34,915 nt of DNA from Ettlia oleoabundans. Its lineage: Eukaryota > Chlorophyta > Chlorophyceae > Chlamydomonadales. The notes under the pieces were generated by a model, which did no database searches, had not been told where the DNA came from, and worked only from the letters and a program-made list of their open reading frames with translations. The DNA lies in NCBI GenBank assembly GCA_019693395.1, contig JAAMXP010001788.1, positions 1-34,915 of the forward strand, in the 5' to 3' direction. The position numbers and the translations under genes were made by a program. Shown here piece by piece: positions 9,811 to 20,631 of this stretch. Positions within the stretch are counted from its first letter, which is position 1, and every line of letters begins with the position of its first letter.

Positions 9811-10293
9811 CCCATTTGGAAGGGTCAGTGGGGCGAGATGCCAGCCGGGCACAGCAGGCAGGGCACGGGACCCTCGTGACGTGTCGGCCAAATCTGGGAG
9901 GGCTCGAAAAACTTGTCACTTGATGCGAGTCGCGCGCCCCCACTCGTTTCCAACCAGCGGGCGGGGGTTCCTGTTGTGCCACTGTTTCTCGAGAGACTAT
10001 GCCGAACTTCGCGCCCTTAGAGCACACCTTCAGGAGCAGGGCGCCACCACGACGGTGTGCATTGCGTAAGGAGCTGCACGGAGGGGCGGGAAGGCATGCC
10101 GCCGCCCAGGCATAGCACCCCTCAGATGTTTGGCGCCGGGCGGCAGGTGGCGAGCGGTGGCTGCTGAGGGAGACAGGCAGCCAGGCTGCTTCTGCTGGCC
10201 ACCGACCAGTGACTGCAGACTCAGCAGGACAATGTACATAAATAGGGTCACGAGCTGGTTTTAACAGATCGCAAGGCACGTGATTGAAAGCAC
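9811..10293. other. Unrelated 483-bp segment between copy 2 and the inverted repeat
   Basis: It interrupts gene copy 2. No match to copy 1 or to other repeats in the window, and no convincing coding content. Confidence 0.5.
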
Positions 10294-10373
10294 GCACGGT
10301 TATGAGTCGGCCAGTACGGCTCCCCTGCCCAGGTCCTGTAGGGCCTAAGTAGCGGGGTTATGTAACACACACA
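10294..10373 (+). repeat. 80-bp inverted repeat R3, left arm
   Basis: Matches the reverse complement of 12240-12319 with about three mismatches. The arms face each other across 1.87 kb. The right arm abuts the displaced 5' part of copy 2, so the pair sits at the ends of the rearranged segment. Confidence 0.9.
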
Positions 10374-10795
10374 ACGGTTAAAGCAGCGCAGCCGGCGGAG
10401 ACACCCTCGGACCTTCAGCGTGAAGAGCTGCCTACAGTTTCCAGTAACTCCAGTTCTACAACGCCAATGTATATTTGCATTGCAGCTTGTGCAGGCACGG
10501 TAATGTATCGCTGACATTGGCATGATGGGGTGGAACACACGGGGTTGTGTTTGGGGTTGACTGGGCTGTTGGGGCAATTGGCCTCCAGCAATGCCCTGAC
10601 AGGTTGCTGTTGATGCCGGTCTCCCCAAGAGATCACTAGTGGGGCGCCGAGCGCCCTCCTTGCCCCCCACACTTAGCAGGACTGAGTGCAGTGCAGTGCA
10701 ATGCCTCTGGTGCTAAAGGACGACGAGGAAGTGGAAGAGGAGGACGTGGACGCAAGTGGAGGTGTGCACCAGCAGCTTGACCCGGGCTGCGGTGC

Positions 10796-11460
10796 CCGCC
10801 TTGTGCATTGCATAACCCTTGGCTGCAGAGCTGATGCCGAGCTGCTGGATGAAGGCTGTGGCCAGCGCCCCGCCTTTATGGTAACTTGCGAAGAAATTTG
10901 TGCGGCGCATGGTGAAGCGTCGCGGCCGCCTGCCGTGCCCCGCCAGTGCAGCCGCCGCCATCCGCGACCTCCCCGCGTCTGACCCGTTTGTGTTGTTTAA
11001 TCTTTCACCGCTGTGCAGCGTGCTTCAGTCATCCTGCAGCGCTTGAGGAGCATTGCAGGCCTGATGGCAGGGGCGGTGGCAGGAGCTGGAGGCAACTTGT
11101 GTGGCCTGATCGACTCACATCGTGCAGCGGCGGGAGGCGGTAGCCCTTGAAAGCTTTTGCCTAATGGCGAAGCAGCGTGAGCTGCGGGACCGGCTGTTTT
11201 CTGCTGCATCCGGTACTGCGGCGCTGCTGCAACCCTACTGCTGGCTGGCAGCTGGCCTATCACCCTGCCTGCCCAATGCCTGCAGCGCGGTAATCGGGGG
11301 CAGGTGGTGCACGAGTACTGTTACCGCAGCCGCATGGCGCCCACGGTGCACCAGGCTGTTGATGCCATGTTCCTGCAGTTATTGGTGCGGCCCATCCATG
11401 TTGAAGGTGCAATGAGCGGACCAGGTGCAACACATGGTGCGGTGTCTTGAGCGGCGTCTC
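10796..11460 (+). pseudogene. Old decayed relic of the oxygenase-like gene family
   Basis: Plus-strand frames contain three blocks similar to the long and late exons of copy 1. At about 10806-10900 is CGQRPAFM with flanking similarity. At about 11125-11250 there are REAV, ELRDRLF and GTAALL matching REAV, KLRGELF and GTAALQ. At about 11300-11450 there is MAPTVHQAVDAMF matching VAPMTHQVVDAMF, then ADQVQHMVR matching ADQVQHMMR. The blocks lie in three frames, with stops between them and intervening exons lost. DNA identity is much lower than between copies 1 and 2, so this insertion or duplication is older. Confidence 0.65.
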
Positions 11461-11582
11461 TAGGGTGGGCTGCGGCTGGCCTTGGAATGGAACTGACGGG
11501 TCGGTGGCAGTACCAAGCAGAGCTGGCGATCCCTGTTCCGACCCGCGAGTTTGTGTCGTGTTGACTAGGCGTAGGGGTGGAG

Positions 11583-12235
11583 CTGCCTCAGACGAAGCTA
11601 ACCCGCTGGCGGTTATGGTGAGTGCTGGGCAGCGCAGGCACAGCGTTGTAAAAGAGCCCATGACTAGCGAGTGCTGCCCTGTTCATCCCTGCCGTTCTGT
11701 CCTTCATTCAGACGCAAACGCCAAGCCGCACTTCCTCATTTGCCTCCTTGCAGATGGAGAGGCAGGGCAAGCAGGGCAGCGGCAGTGAAGCGGCACTGCT
11801 GCGGGGGCAACAGGTCGGCTACGGGCAGCAGCTCCACCGGTGAGTCCACACTGTCGCCTCTCGAGGGCACCACTGCCTGGCCTCCCCCGCCCCGCCCCCC
11901 TATGCTGCCTGCAGCCTCAGCCTCCTCCATTGGCCATTCCAGGCCTTGCTGAGCCCTGTTGTTGTTGCTGCACATGGCACCAGCTGCAGCTACCTCCCAG
12001 CTCACCCTTGCCCTCCCCGTAAACCCTCCTGTGCCCACCGCAGCAGTCAGCAACAGTCATGGAGTTGCCTCTTGAACCCGTCAACGACCACATGCAGCTT
12101 GTGCTGCCTCCAGAGTGCTGCCAAGAGGCTTCCCAAGATGCAGTGGCAACCGTCATTGTGGACCTGGCGGCACACACGCCGGGCGACACGCTCAGCAGGC
12201 AGGGCAACCACATTTTCATTGATGGGCCAGCCCTG
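11583..12235 (+). pseudogene. Displaced 5' part of the oxygenase-like gene, inverted relative to copy 2
   Basis: It matches the reverse complement of about 4442-5096 of copy 1: the end of the first tentative exon with its GTGAGT donor, the second exon with ATG at 11752, its GTGAGT donor, the intron, and the start of the oxygenase exon as far as GPAL. The second exon lacks one G relative to copy 1 (just after GSGSE), shifting its frame, so splicing as in copy 1 would not join to the next exon. Homology ends at 12235, where repeat R3 begins. Together with 7173-9810 it accounts for one whole gene minus 32 bp. Confidence 0.8.
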
Positions 12236-12239
12236 GATG

Positions 12240-12319
12240 TGTGTGTGTTACATAACCCCGCTACTTAGGCCCTACTGGACCTGGGCAGGGGAGCCGTACC
12301 GGCCGACTCATAACCGTGC
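12240..12319 (-). repeat. 80-bp inverted repeat R3, right arm
   Basis: Reverse complement of 10294-10373. It starts at the breakpoint in the displaced 5' gene part. Confidence 0.9.
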
Positions 12320-12330
12320 CTGCGGGTATA

Positions 12331-12396
12331 GCCGGCAGCCAAGAGACACCCCTCCCTTGACCTGCCAGCAGCCAAGGGACACCCCTCCCCTGGCCT
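12331..12396 (+). repeat. Two 33-bp tandem units
   Basis: Units 12331-12363 and 12364-12396 share a core around GCAGCCAAG(A/G)GACACCCC with about four differences. They lie directly beside the R3 right arm. No function is visible. Confidence 0.8.
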
Positions 12397-12574
12397 GCTG
12401 ACCGTCCTGCCGGACACGCAACCCCTAACCTCAGTGGGGTGGGGGGGACGTGTTGATCCTTGGCAGCTTAGGTGAGTTAGACCGACGGTGGCCAACGATT
12501 CGCAGGCGTTATGCGTTCAATACAATTGCCCACCACAAGCAGTACTAGGGCAAAGCCCGTTCCCCGCTGTGACT

Positions 12575-12934
12575 GCCAATCAAATTGGACAGCGCCCTAT
12601 GATGGGTGGGATATGCTCCCCAATGCACGCACCAAGATGCACACGTGGTATGCGCTCATGTCGAGTGATGCACAGGTCGATATGTCAATGTAAACATGAT
12701 GTTAGCCAGGTCATATGTCAGGATTGTCAATGTGGCATTATATGTCAGACACAATATGTCAAGGTGTCATGATGCAAATGCAAAATGAAATGCAATGCAG
12801 TAATGGTGATAGGTGTTGCATGGTAAATTTCGGTCTGTTGTAGGGCTGCCTAGGTATGAGCCGTTAGTGCTGACAGCTGACGCAGAGGCTGTTGGGCTGC
12901 AAGTGTAGGGTAGCAACGGTGTAGTGCTGCAACA
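12575..12934 (-). repeat. Inverted repeat R2, right copy
   Basis: Reverse complement of 1189-1550. It ends beside a G-run and the 4-N assembly gap at 12957-12960, so its outer flank is uncertain. Confidence 0.85.
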
Positions 12935-13449
12935 TGGTGTGAGGGGGGGGGGGGGGNNNNCCATGCGTGCGCGGTAAATCCGTCAATACTTTGGTTGTGC
13001 AGCCTGCTAACTTGACCACCGACTAAGCCACAGGTTATGGACCGAGGTATAGTGAGGCCTGTGTCATATTTAGGATCTGCTGCTACCAAAAAGAATCAAG
13101 ACGAATGGGGGCCAGAGCTGAATGGGAGCCAGATGAGAAGAACGGGAGTGCTTTACGTAGTTGGCTATTAGCCGGCATAGGCCAATCACAGGGGCGTGAC
13201 GTGAGCCCTGGCGGCAGCAGTGGTTGGCTGCAAACGGCACATCACACGGTCAGTCTTGCTGCCTTGAGGCGCTTCTGCCAACTGAAAGGTTTTAAGGTGT
13301 CAATACTGGCAAGCACTTGTTGTAGACAGCTGTAGCGCAGCACATCATGCACTGGGCGGCAGGGCGACGCTTAGTGACGCCGCGCATCGGCACGCTGGCA
13401 CCGTTCTTATCAGGCCCCAGCCCCCAAAGGTAACTTTCCTTGCAACATT
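12935..13449. other. Assembly gap and region upstream of the SERINC gene
   Basis: A G14 run precedes a 4-base N gap at 12957-12960. No gene is seen in the following 490 bp, which should hold the promoter and 5' UTR of the SERINC gene. No clear TATA box found. Confidence 0.5.
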
Positions 13450-16400
13450 ATGTTTGCAGTAGGAAGCTGCCTTGCCTCCGCTGCCGCGGGGTGCGCCTGC
13501 TCCTGCTGCACCGCGGTCACTCAGCAAGCGCTGCGCAGCTCGGCGCGGGCAGCCTGGAGCGTCTTGTTCACCTTCTCTCTGGTCACAGCGTGGATCGCAC
13601 GCGACTTCGGAAGTAGCCTGCTGAAGAAGCTGCCATGTGAGCTCCACGGTCGGGTTTTTGGCTTGCGCAGACTTCAACCGAAGCTCAGGACGCGTCCAAA
13701 TCATGAGCGCCGCCGCTTCCGCGGGCCGGGGCGCTGCCTTGGGGGGCAGCGGCGGTTCCTGTGGGCTCGCCTCCGCCGTCGCAGCTGACCTGGCTTTGGT
13801 GCTGGCCCACTGCAGGGGTTGTGCGTCACTTCGCGGGCGGCGACATGCCATCTGATGCCTGGTTTGGCCAGCAGGCTGTGTACCGCATCTCCCTGGGAAA
13901 CTTTGTGAGTCTTGTCGGTGCTGTGCAGCATGCCCCAAGGGCTGGATTGCGTGGCAGGTTGCTTGCCTGCTTCTGTCTCTCCTTGACAGTGTCATTGATG
14001 CAGGCAGAATCTATACACACCTTGCTGTGCATGTTGATATCTTGCCACCCCTGTTCGCTCAAACCACAACCCTTCGTCTCCCTTCCTTTCCCCCAACGCG
14101 GCTTACCCAGGTGTTGTTTGCCACCTTGGCCGCCATGATGGTGGGGGTTCAGCACAAGAGCGACCGCCGCGACCGCGTGCTGCACCACGGCCACTGGCTG
14201 ATCAAGCTGGGGCTCTGGGCGCTGTGCAACGCCCTCCCCTTCTTCCTGCCAAACGGGATGATAGCCGCCTACTCCTGGCTGGCCCGCTTTGGCTCCCCTT
14301 TCTTCCTGCTCATTCAGATGGTCATCCTGCTGGTGAGTTGGCAGCAAAGTCGAGGCTGGTGGGTTGGAGGGCAGTGGTAATCAAAGTAGAGCATGCTGGA
14401 GTTTAGGGATGCTGTGTTGAGGCTGAGACAACATCTGAGAGGCTGACACAACATGGGCAGCAGAAGCTCCCTGTCTGAACTAGAAGTGCTCGGACGCTCA
14501 GCAGTCAGTGCACAGGAGCGGGTCAAGGCTTTGCCTTGCAAACTCGAACGCTGCCAAGCTCGCAGTGCATTGTTCTAGCTACGCCCGCCTATTTCTGGCA
14601 CCTTCGTTATCAGCCACATATTTTGGCCTGGCATTGCTTGGCACTACCAACTCCTGCCCTTGCTGTGATGCAGGATGTGACCCAGAGCTGGAATGATGCG
14701 TGGGTGGAGGCTGGGGAGGGCGACGTTCGCTACTTCCAGGCACTGCTGGGTGTCACTGTGGCAGCCTATGCAGGTGGGTGGGTGGGTGGATGGGTGCAAT
14801 GGTGGTGGACGGGTGGGCGTGGATGGGAATTGGGGTTGCGCGAGCTGTCACTGGTCTGTGCCTAAATGCTGTTTGTTCTGCTGTGGGGCTGTCGGTGGGG
14901 TGCTGCGCTTTGGGGTGCGGTTGCACAACAGGGGTTCTGGTCAGCGACTGCTCGCGTGTCTCGGGCATGAAGGTCCTTCCTGTCTGATCAGCCAGGTGCT
15001 CACTGTGCACATGCTCCACACATATTGCTAAGCACCTCTGCCGCCTCTCACCGGCGACTGCCGGGCTGCATGGCCCAGCTTGCAAACAAACCTGGTGTCC
15101 CGCCCATTCTCCCACNNNNCCCCCGCAGGCTGCCTCACCATCGCGGGCCTGCTGTACCACTTCTTTGCGCCCTCGGGTGCCGACTGCTCCCTCAACATCT
15201 GTCTCATCACTCTCGCTCTCATACTCTGCATAGTCCTCTCACTCATCACAATGCATCCCTCGGTGAGCCCCCTCAACTTGAGTGCGGCTGCTGGCCTTTG
15301 CTTGCTGGGTATGGGGCTGCAGGCCATGCTTGTTGGGTGGGGGATACCGGCCATGCTTGTGCCAGCCAGGTGGTTGCATCTACATGCCGGGACCCGGCGA
15401 CGGGTAGCACAGGTGTGCACAACACGCAGCTGCGCACTTTGTGTCTACGCTGCCGACCCTTTAACACCACCTCAGCTGTTGCCCCTGCGCTCCTAGCCAG
15501 CTTCTCATCCCCACACCAGCCATTTGACTGCCGGCTGCCGCCGCAACCCCTGGTTGTTGCTCTGGCTGCCCTGCAGGTCCAGCGTGGCAGCCTGTTCCCT
15601 GCCGCCTGCATCTCCCTCTACACCATGTACCTGCAGTACAGCGCGCTACAGGTGAGGATCTGCCTGCAGTACATCCAAGTGTCTGCTGAGGGTATTGTCG
15701 GCAGGCAGCCGGCTGCGCCAGGTGATGTGTTGCCTGCACCACAGCACATTGCGGGTGGGGGAGGAGGAACACGTCAGTATTGTTGCAGCCGGAAACCAGC
15801 AGCTTGTCAGCAAGCAGGTCGAGCCAAATGGGTGGTGTGTAGCTGCACAACTGCCTGCCCCTGCTTTCAAGGTTCCCTCAATCGCCTTTCAGATAAGTTT
15901 CCTTTCACACCTTTCTCTGCTTGCACCCTGCCCTTTGCCCTTCCCTGCAGAGCGAGCCGCGTGACTATGAATGCAACGCCCTGGGGGCCCGCCTGTCGGC
16001 TGCTTCAGCCACCACTCTGGCCACGGGCGTGCTGCTGACGCTGGTGTCGGTGGTGTACTCCGCATTCAGGGCCGGCAGCAACACGCAGACGTTTAGGTGC
16101 GGGCCTGAGGCGGCCCACTGGTTGACTCTGCTGGCTGGCAACACAAAACATGGATCTTGGCGGTGCTGGCTGGGGTGCTTATCGTGAGGCTGTTGTTGTT
16201 CAGTGGTTGGCGCTATCCCCTGCAGCGCTCCGGCAGTTGTGTTAGTGTCAGGTGCAAGCTGCTGTGCAACCATCACAGCTCGACACAAAACACATCTGAA
16301 CCTGCACGAATTTTGTTACCAACCACTTGCTCCTCTTGCAGTATGGGCGGTGTTGAGGAGCCGCTGATTGCGCGCCACCCGCGGCACGAGGAGGAGGAGG

Positions 16401-17113
16401 GCGCAGCGGGCACGTCTGCGGGGCTGGACGGCGTGGCCCCGGGTGCTGCCACCATGGAACGCCCGACCGGCGCCAGCGGTGCCGATGGCGGCGCTGAGTT
16501 GGAGCCAGTCACCTACAACTACTCGCAAGTGGGCCCCCCCTGGTTGTTACGGCGTGCTGGTGCTGTTCCAAACCGCCTTAACACGCAACTTGAAGGGCCA
16601 ATGCCCAGTTCGCTCCAAGTGCACATGCCACATCCCAATGGCAAATGTTTCAACGCATGGTTCAACTGCTCTGCCCGTCACCCAGCAGCTCATCCCGCCC
16701 CTGCCTCCCCCTACTTTCTTCGCCACCACGCAGTTTTACCTGGTCTTTGCGCTGGCCTCCATGTACATCGCCATGCTGATGACTGGGTGGGGCTCACAGG
16801 CAGGGGAGGAAAAGGTGTGCCGCCGCCGCTGCCAGCTGCCAACTGTGGTTCACGTCCATGGTGGCTCTGCTGCGTCCGCAAAGCCTCATAAGGTTGCTGG
16901 GTGTATGCCTGCACCCCTGCAGCACAGCTTCCACCTTCTTTGTTGTACAGCTTCTCAACTCGCCGTACCTGCTCATGTGCGCTGCTGCAGTACCTCATCA
17001 ATGTGGGGTGGACCAGTGTGTGGGTGAAGATTGTGGCTCAGTGGGTCACTGTGGGCCTCTACTGCTGGACGCTGCTGGCGCCGCTGCTCTTCCCCGACCG
17101 GGACTTCAGCTGA
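13450..17113 (+). CDS. SERINC/TMS1 family multipass membrane protein
   Basis: Ten exons joined in frame: 13450-13636, 13816-13904, 14111-14332, 14674-14773, 15129-15262, 15577-15651, 15951-16096, 16342-16528, 16734-16814 and 16991-17113, giving 447 residues. All introns are GT-AG. The protein has the family layout: a Cys-rich N-terminus after the start Met (CACSCC), about ten hydrophobic segments, the DRRDRVLHHGHW loop before a membrane helix, the PNGMIAAY segment, the YTMYLQYSAL helix, an acidic cytosolic loop encoded by exon 8 (EEEEG), and a C-terminal TSVWVKIVAQW...YCWTLLAP segment ending PDRDFS. The family was named for serine incorporation into lipids; several members are now described as lipid scramblases of the plasma membrane or endomembranes. 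The role in this alga is inferred from family only. A 4-N gap lies in the intron just before exon 5. Confidence 0.93.
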
Positions 17114-17201
17114 AGGCTGTGGAGTGATATTGGACAAAGCTCAGCTGGTGGAGTGAGGTCACAAAGGTCCGCCAGATTGGCACCGCTTACAGCGCTGTCC
17201 G

Positions 17202-17217
17202 TGTAACATATGTGTAA
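17202..17217 (+). promoter_or_regulatory. Polyadenylation signals (TGTAA twice) of the SERINC gene
   Basis: TGTAA at 17202-17206 and 17213-17217, about 90-100 bp past the stop, the motif and distance usual for chlorophyte genes. Confidence 0.6.
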
Positions 17218-17956
17218 TAATGCCTCCTTCTCTCGGCAAGCAGTTGGTGAGGTAGCCCTCAGCCCGGTGGTTTGAAGGCGAGGTCATCTGGACTTGTTGT
17301 TTTTGCGCCCCCCCATCCCACCCCCCCTGCCATAAATCGGAGGACGGAGGCAGGCCGTGTCAGCCCATTTTTACATCCTTGCTGTGCCCAGCGACCACGT
17401 GGAAGGCCAGGCAAGCAAGGGACAAATGAAGAGTGGTTGGTGCTGTGATGGGTTGGCACCCAGCAAAAAAAAACAGGAACCAGTCGTGATGACCAACAAC
17501 CCCTCCTAGACCATCAGCAGTATTATCAGACATGATTAGGGTGAGAAGGAGTGGGGAGCATGGGAGGGCTGGAGAGCGGGCTACTCTCGGCTGCGCGCCC
17601 ACTGCCCACTCCTGTCAACAGCTTGCTCAGGCAATCTGCTCCAATTCCGGTCTCCCTATTTCATATTCTCTCCTTTGTTTTCAGTCTCAGTTCAATTTAC
17701 ACACCAAAACTGTCCAACAGTACACAGACATGTGTAGCGTACAGGGGAAAGGGAGGGATGGAGGCAGCACAAGAGTTGTTGTTCTCGGCTCGTCGTCGCA
17801 TGGCGAGGGATGCCTCGTGCGTTTTAAGGCATATGCTAGTCAAGCAGCAACAGAGCAGCAGGCGTGGCAGAAGCTGAGAGCAAGCATTTGGCAGCCAATG
17901 TGGGCGCCGACAAGCAATATTTAGGGTCCGGAACCTAGAATAATTGGCCCAGTTGC
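17218..17956. other. Convergent 3' ends between SERINC and LHCII genes
   Basis: No coding gene seen. The 3' UTRs of the two converging genes lie here. A TTACA (TGTAA on the minus strand) at 17697-17701 is a likely poly(A) signal for the LHCII gene, about 260 bp past its stop. Confidence 0.55.
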
Positions 17957-19965
17957 TTACGCCAGAGTGGAGGCGTACAGCGAGTAGAAGTTGTTGGCTG
18001 ATGGGTCTGCAAGGTGCGAGTTCAGGTTGGCAATGGGGCCCTCGCCAGTCACGATGGCCTGCAGAAAAGCGCAAGAAGCAGGAATGGGTGTGTGGGGGTG
18101 AAGTGCGAGTGAAAACCTCTCCCAACAAGCCGAGTGCAGGTGGGCTGCACAACCCACCCAGTCCAGATGGCACCTCAGCCCATTAGCACTCGGTACGACA
18201 GCAGCTAACTCCCACACCCACCTGGATGAAGAAGCCAAACATGGAGAGCATAGCCAGGCGGCCGTTCTTGATCTCCTTCACCTTCAGCTCAGCAAAGGTG
18301 TCGGGGTCGTCAGCCAGACCCAGGGGGTCAAAGTTGCCGCCTGCATTAGCATGGCAGAAAAGGGAAGGTTGAGATCAAGACGAATCAAGTGGAGGGCAAA
18401 CGCACTTCACATTGCTTTTGCTGCTAAAGCAGCCACTTGAAAATGCGGTTGGCTTATTGCTGAGCATTAAATAGCAACCAAAGGACCCCATCTGTGCGGA
18501 CCAGAGGCGTGCAGTGCATGATGGTGATTAACATGCCCAACCGAACTCACCGGGGTACACAGCATCAGCGTCGACGCCAGCGGGGCCGCCATTGACGCGG
18601 TAGCCCTCCACGTAGCTCATCAGGATCACCTGCGGGGTAAAAAGCACAGGAGGCAGCAGGGCAGCGGCAGGGTGAGCGAGAAAATTCAGATCAGTGTCTG
18701 CTTGCTGGAGGATGCGCAAGATGGCAGCCAGCACAGCACAGCGTTGGGGTCCAACAACAGCTGCATGCTTCATCAGCTGCCATGCTCCATGATGACCCCT
18801 GCCTTTTAACTCATTAAAACATGTTGAATCACCACGCTGAGTGGGGCAATACCAGCACCCAGCCACACACCTGGACGATGAGGGTGGCCACGATGGACTT
18901 GGCGTTGACCAGGCCGGGGATGCCCAGGTACTGGATGCCGTCGTCAGAGAAGATCTCAGCGCCGGCGTTGAACCAGGCCACGTGGTTGGTGCCGTCCAGC
19001 AGCTCGGGCACAACGCAGCCCAGAGCGCCAAGCATGGCCCAGCGAGCGTGGATCACCTCAATCTCGCGGTAGCGAGCGAAGGTCTGGGGGTCGGCGGACA
19101 GGCCAGCAGTGTCCCAGCCGTAGTCACCGGGGAACTCACCTGCTCAGGTGAAAAGAACAGACAGGCAAAGGTTTGAGGCTGGAATGGACAGGAAGGAGCG
19201 CGGAAACAGCAAAATAACAAGGCAGCAGGCAGGCCCGATGTGTTTGCTGTTTTGCGAATGCTGCACGGGGGCTCACCAGTGAGGTAGCTTGGGGTGGCGC
19301 CATCGCTGTAGGGGCCCAGAAACTTGGGGCGGTTGGGGCCGTACTGCACCAGACACAAGTCAAAGAAACATGCAGGAATGGTCAGCAAACTTGAGTTGAC
19401 AGCCCATTGCTGCAGGAATACACACAAGCAGGGTTTGCCAAGGCTGCAGCTGAGGATAGGGTTGCGCTCTCGGATAAGGCGGGAAACGCCTTAGTCGGTC
19501 TCTGGCCAGTGAATGCCACTAGGCCGGCTGGCATGTGCTGCTGGCTGCCAGATCCGCATGCTGGTGCGAAACCTAAGCAGACGCCGGGCTGGATGGCTGG
19601 CAGGGCTGCCAGTTGTCGCACTGGTGATGAAGGGTGCATCCCATCGCCGCTCCTGCTTACCCAGCTGGTCTTGCCGCCGCTGCTGGCCTTCTTGGTGGTG
19701 GTGGCCTTCTTGGTGGTCGTCTTGCCGCCCTTGGTGGCGCGAGCCACGACGCTCTGCACAACGCAGAGAAAGAGGCCCAAGATGAGTGAGGCAGCCAGGT
19801 GAGGACCACAGGGCTCAGCCTGTCGCCTCCGGGCTGTCGCACGCCCGGCATCCCTCAGCAAAGCATGTTTCAGGTGGATAGATGGCGTTGCAGAGTGGGA
19901 GGGCTGCGCGGGAGCGCTGCAGGGAGAAGATACGCCCTCACCAGGGAAGAGATAGCGAGAGCCAT
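17957..19965 (-). CDS. Light-harvesting chlorophyll a/b-binding protein of photosystem II (LHCII type)
   Basis: Minus-strand exons 19942-19965 (eight codons), 19661-19753, 19277-19343, 18871-19139, 18551-18629, 18222-18340 and 17957-18058 join in frame to 250 residues, the usual LHCII precursor length. The N-terminus is a chloroplast transit peptide followed by a Thr/Lys-rich stretch. The trimerisation motif WYGPNR spans the exon 2/3 junction. The first membrane helix carries [14 protein letters not shown] and the third [14 protein letters not shown], the paired Glu/Arg chlorophyll-binding signatures; the middle helix is in exons 4-5. The mature C-terminus, [14 protein letters not shown], follows the family pattern. 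It binds chlorophylls a and b and carotenoids in the thylakoid and passes energy to photosystem II (family knowledge). I cannot say which Lhcb(m) isoform it is. Confidence 0.96.
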
Positions 19966-20631
19966 CTGTGCTTACTACGGAAAGCTGGGGTGACCTGACA
20001 CAGCGAGGAAATGGCCTGACTGTGAGAGATAGCCCGAGAGGAGCGAGGGTGACGGTTTACATGGGGGGTGATGGCTTGATTCGCAGCAGGGCCAGCAGCC
20101 GGAGGAAAGGTCCTGAGATGAGACCGTTTTCGATAAGCGTTCTCATCCTGCTGATACGCCGAGATATATTGTATCGCGAAGATCAATGCAAATCATCGCG
20201 GGTGGCGGCATCTACTGACCCACCGACAGCCTGCCGCCGCCGCCACTCCTTGACCTGCCGCCAGTGTCGGCAAAGCAGTGCCGCAGCCGCTGCCTGTGGA
20301 ATACCGCAGGTACTGGCATATCTAACAGCGCTTGTTGCGTTGAGGGGCTACAAGGAGAGAAACCAGACTCTATCGGATTGTGGCATGTCGTGGGAGCTGT
20401 CTGGTGGGCAGTATTGTTCAGCAGCTCCTGCTCCTCCCTGACAAACTTGTCTACGACCCAAAGAAGTGGAACTGTTGAGGTGCGCGGCATGCTGTTACAG
20501 CAATTTTGCAAGGTTATGTGCGTCAGTGGCAGACAGAGCAACAACATGCGTGCATGCCTTTTATCTAGCATGGCAAAAAGAGCTGGTGAATGCGGATGGT
20601 ATGGGGTGCAGCTGGGTGCTTGATTCCATCC
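19966..20631. other. Intergenic: LHCII promoter and 3' UTR of the next minus-strand gene
   Basis: No gene seen. TTACA at 20495-20499 (TGTAA on the minus strand) lies 133 bp past the stop of the next gene and is its likely poly(A) signal. The part below about 20200 should hold the LHCII promoter. Confidence 0.5.
20163..20170 (-). promoter_or_regulatory. Candidate TATA element of the LHCII gene
   Basis: AATATATC on the minus strand, about 200 bp upstream of the LHCII ATG. It is the only TATA-like run between the gene start and the next gene. Placement is inference. Confidence 0.3.

Noticed and set aside
9509..10297. 262-codon minus-strand frame across the copy 2 breakpoint
   Set aside because: It is in a different frame from the oxygenase exon and joins it to unrelated sequence; an accident of the rearrangement.
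12331..12396. CRISPR-like repeat
   Set aside because: Only two adjacent units with no spacers, in a eukaryotic genome.
15025..16038. 337-codon plus-strand open frame
   Set aside because: It runs across introns and exons of the SERINC gene in mixed frames and includes the N gap; only the exon parts match the family.
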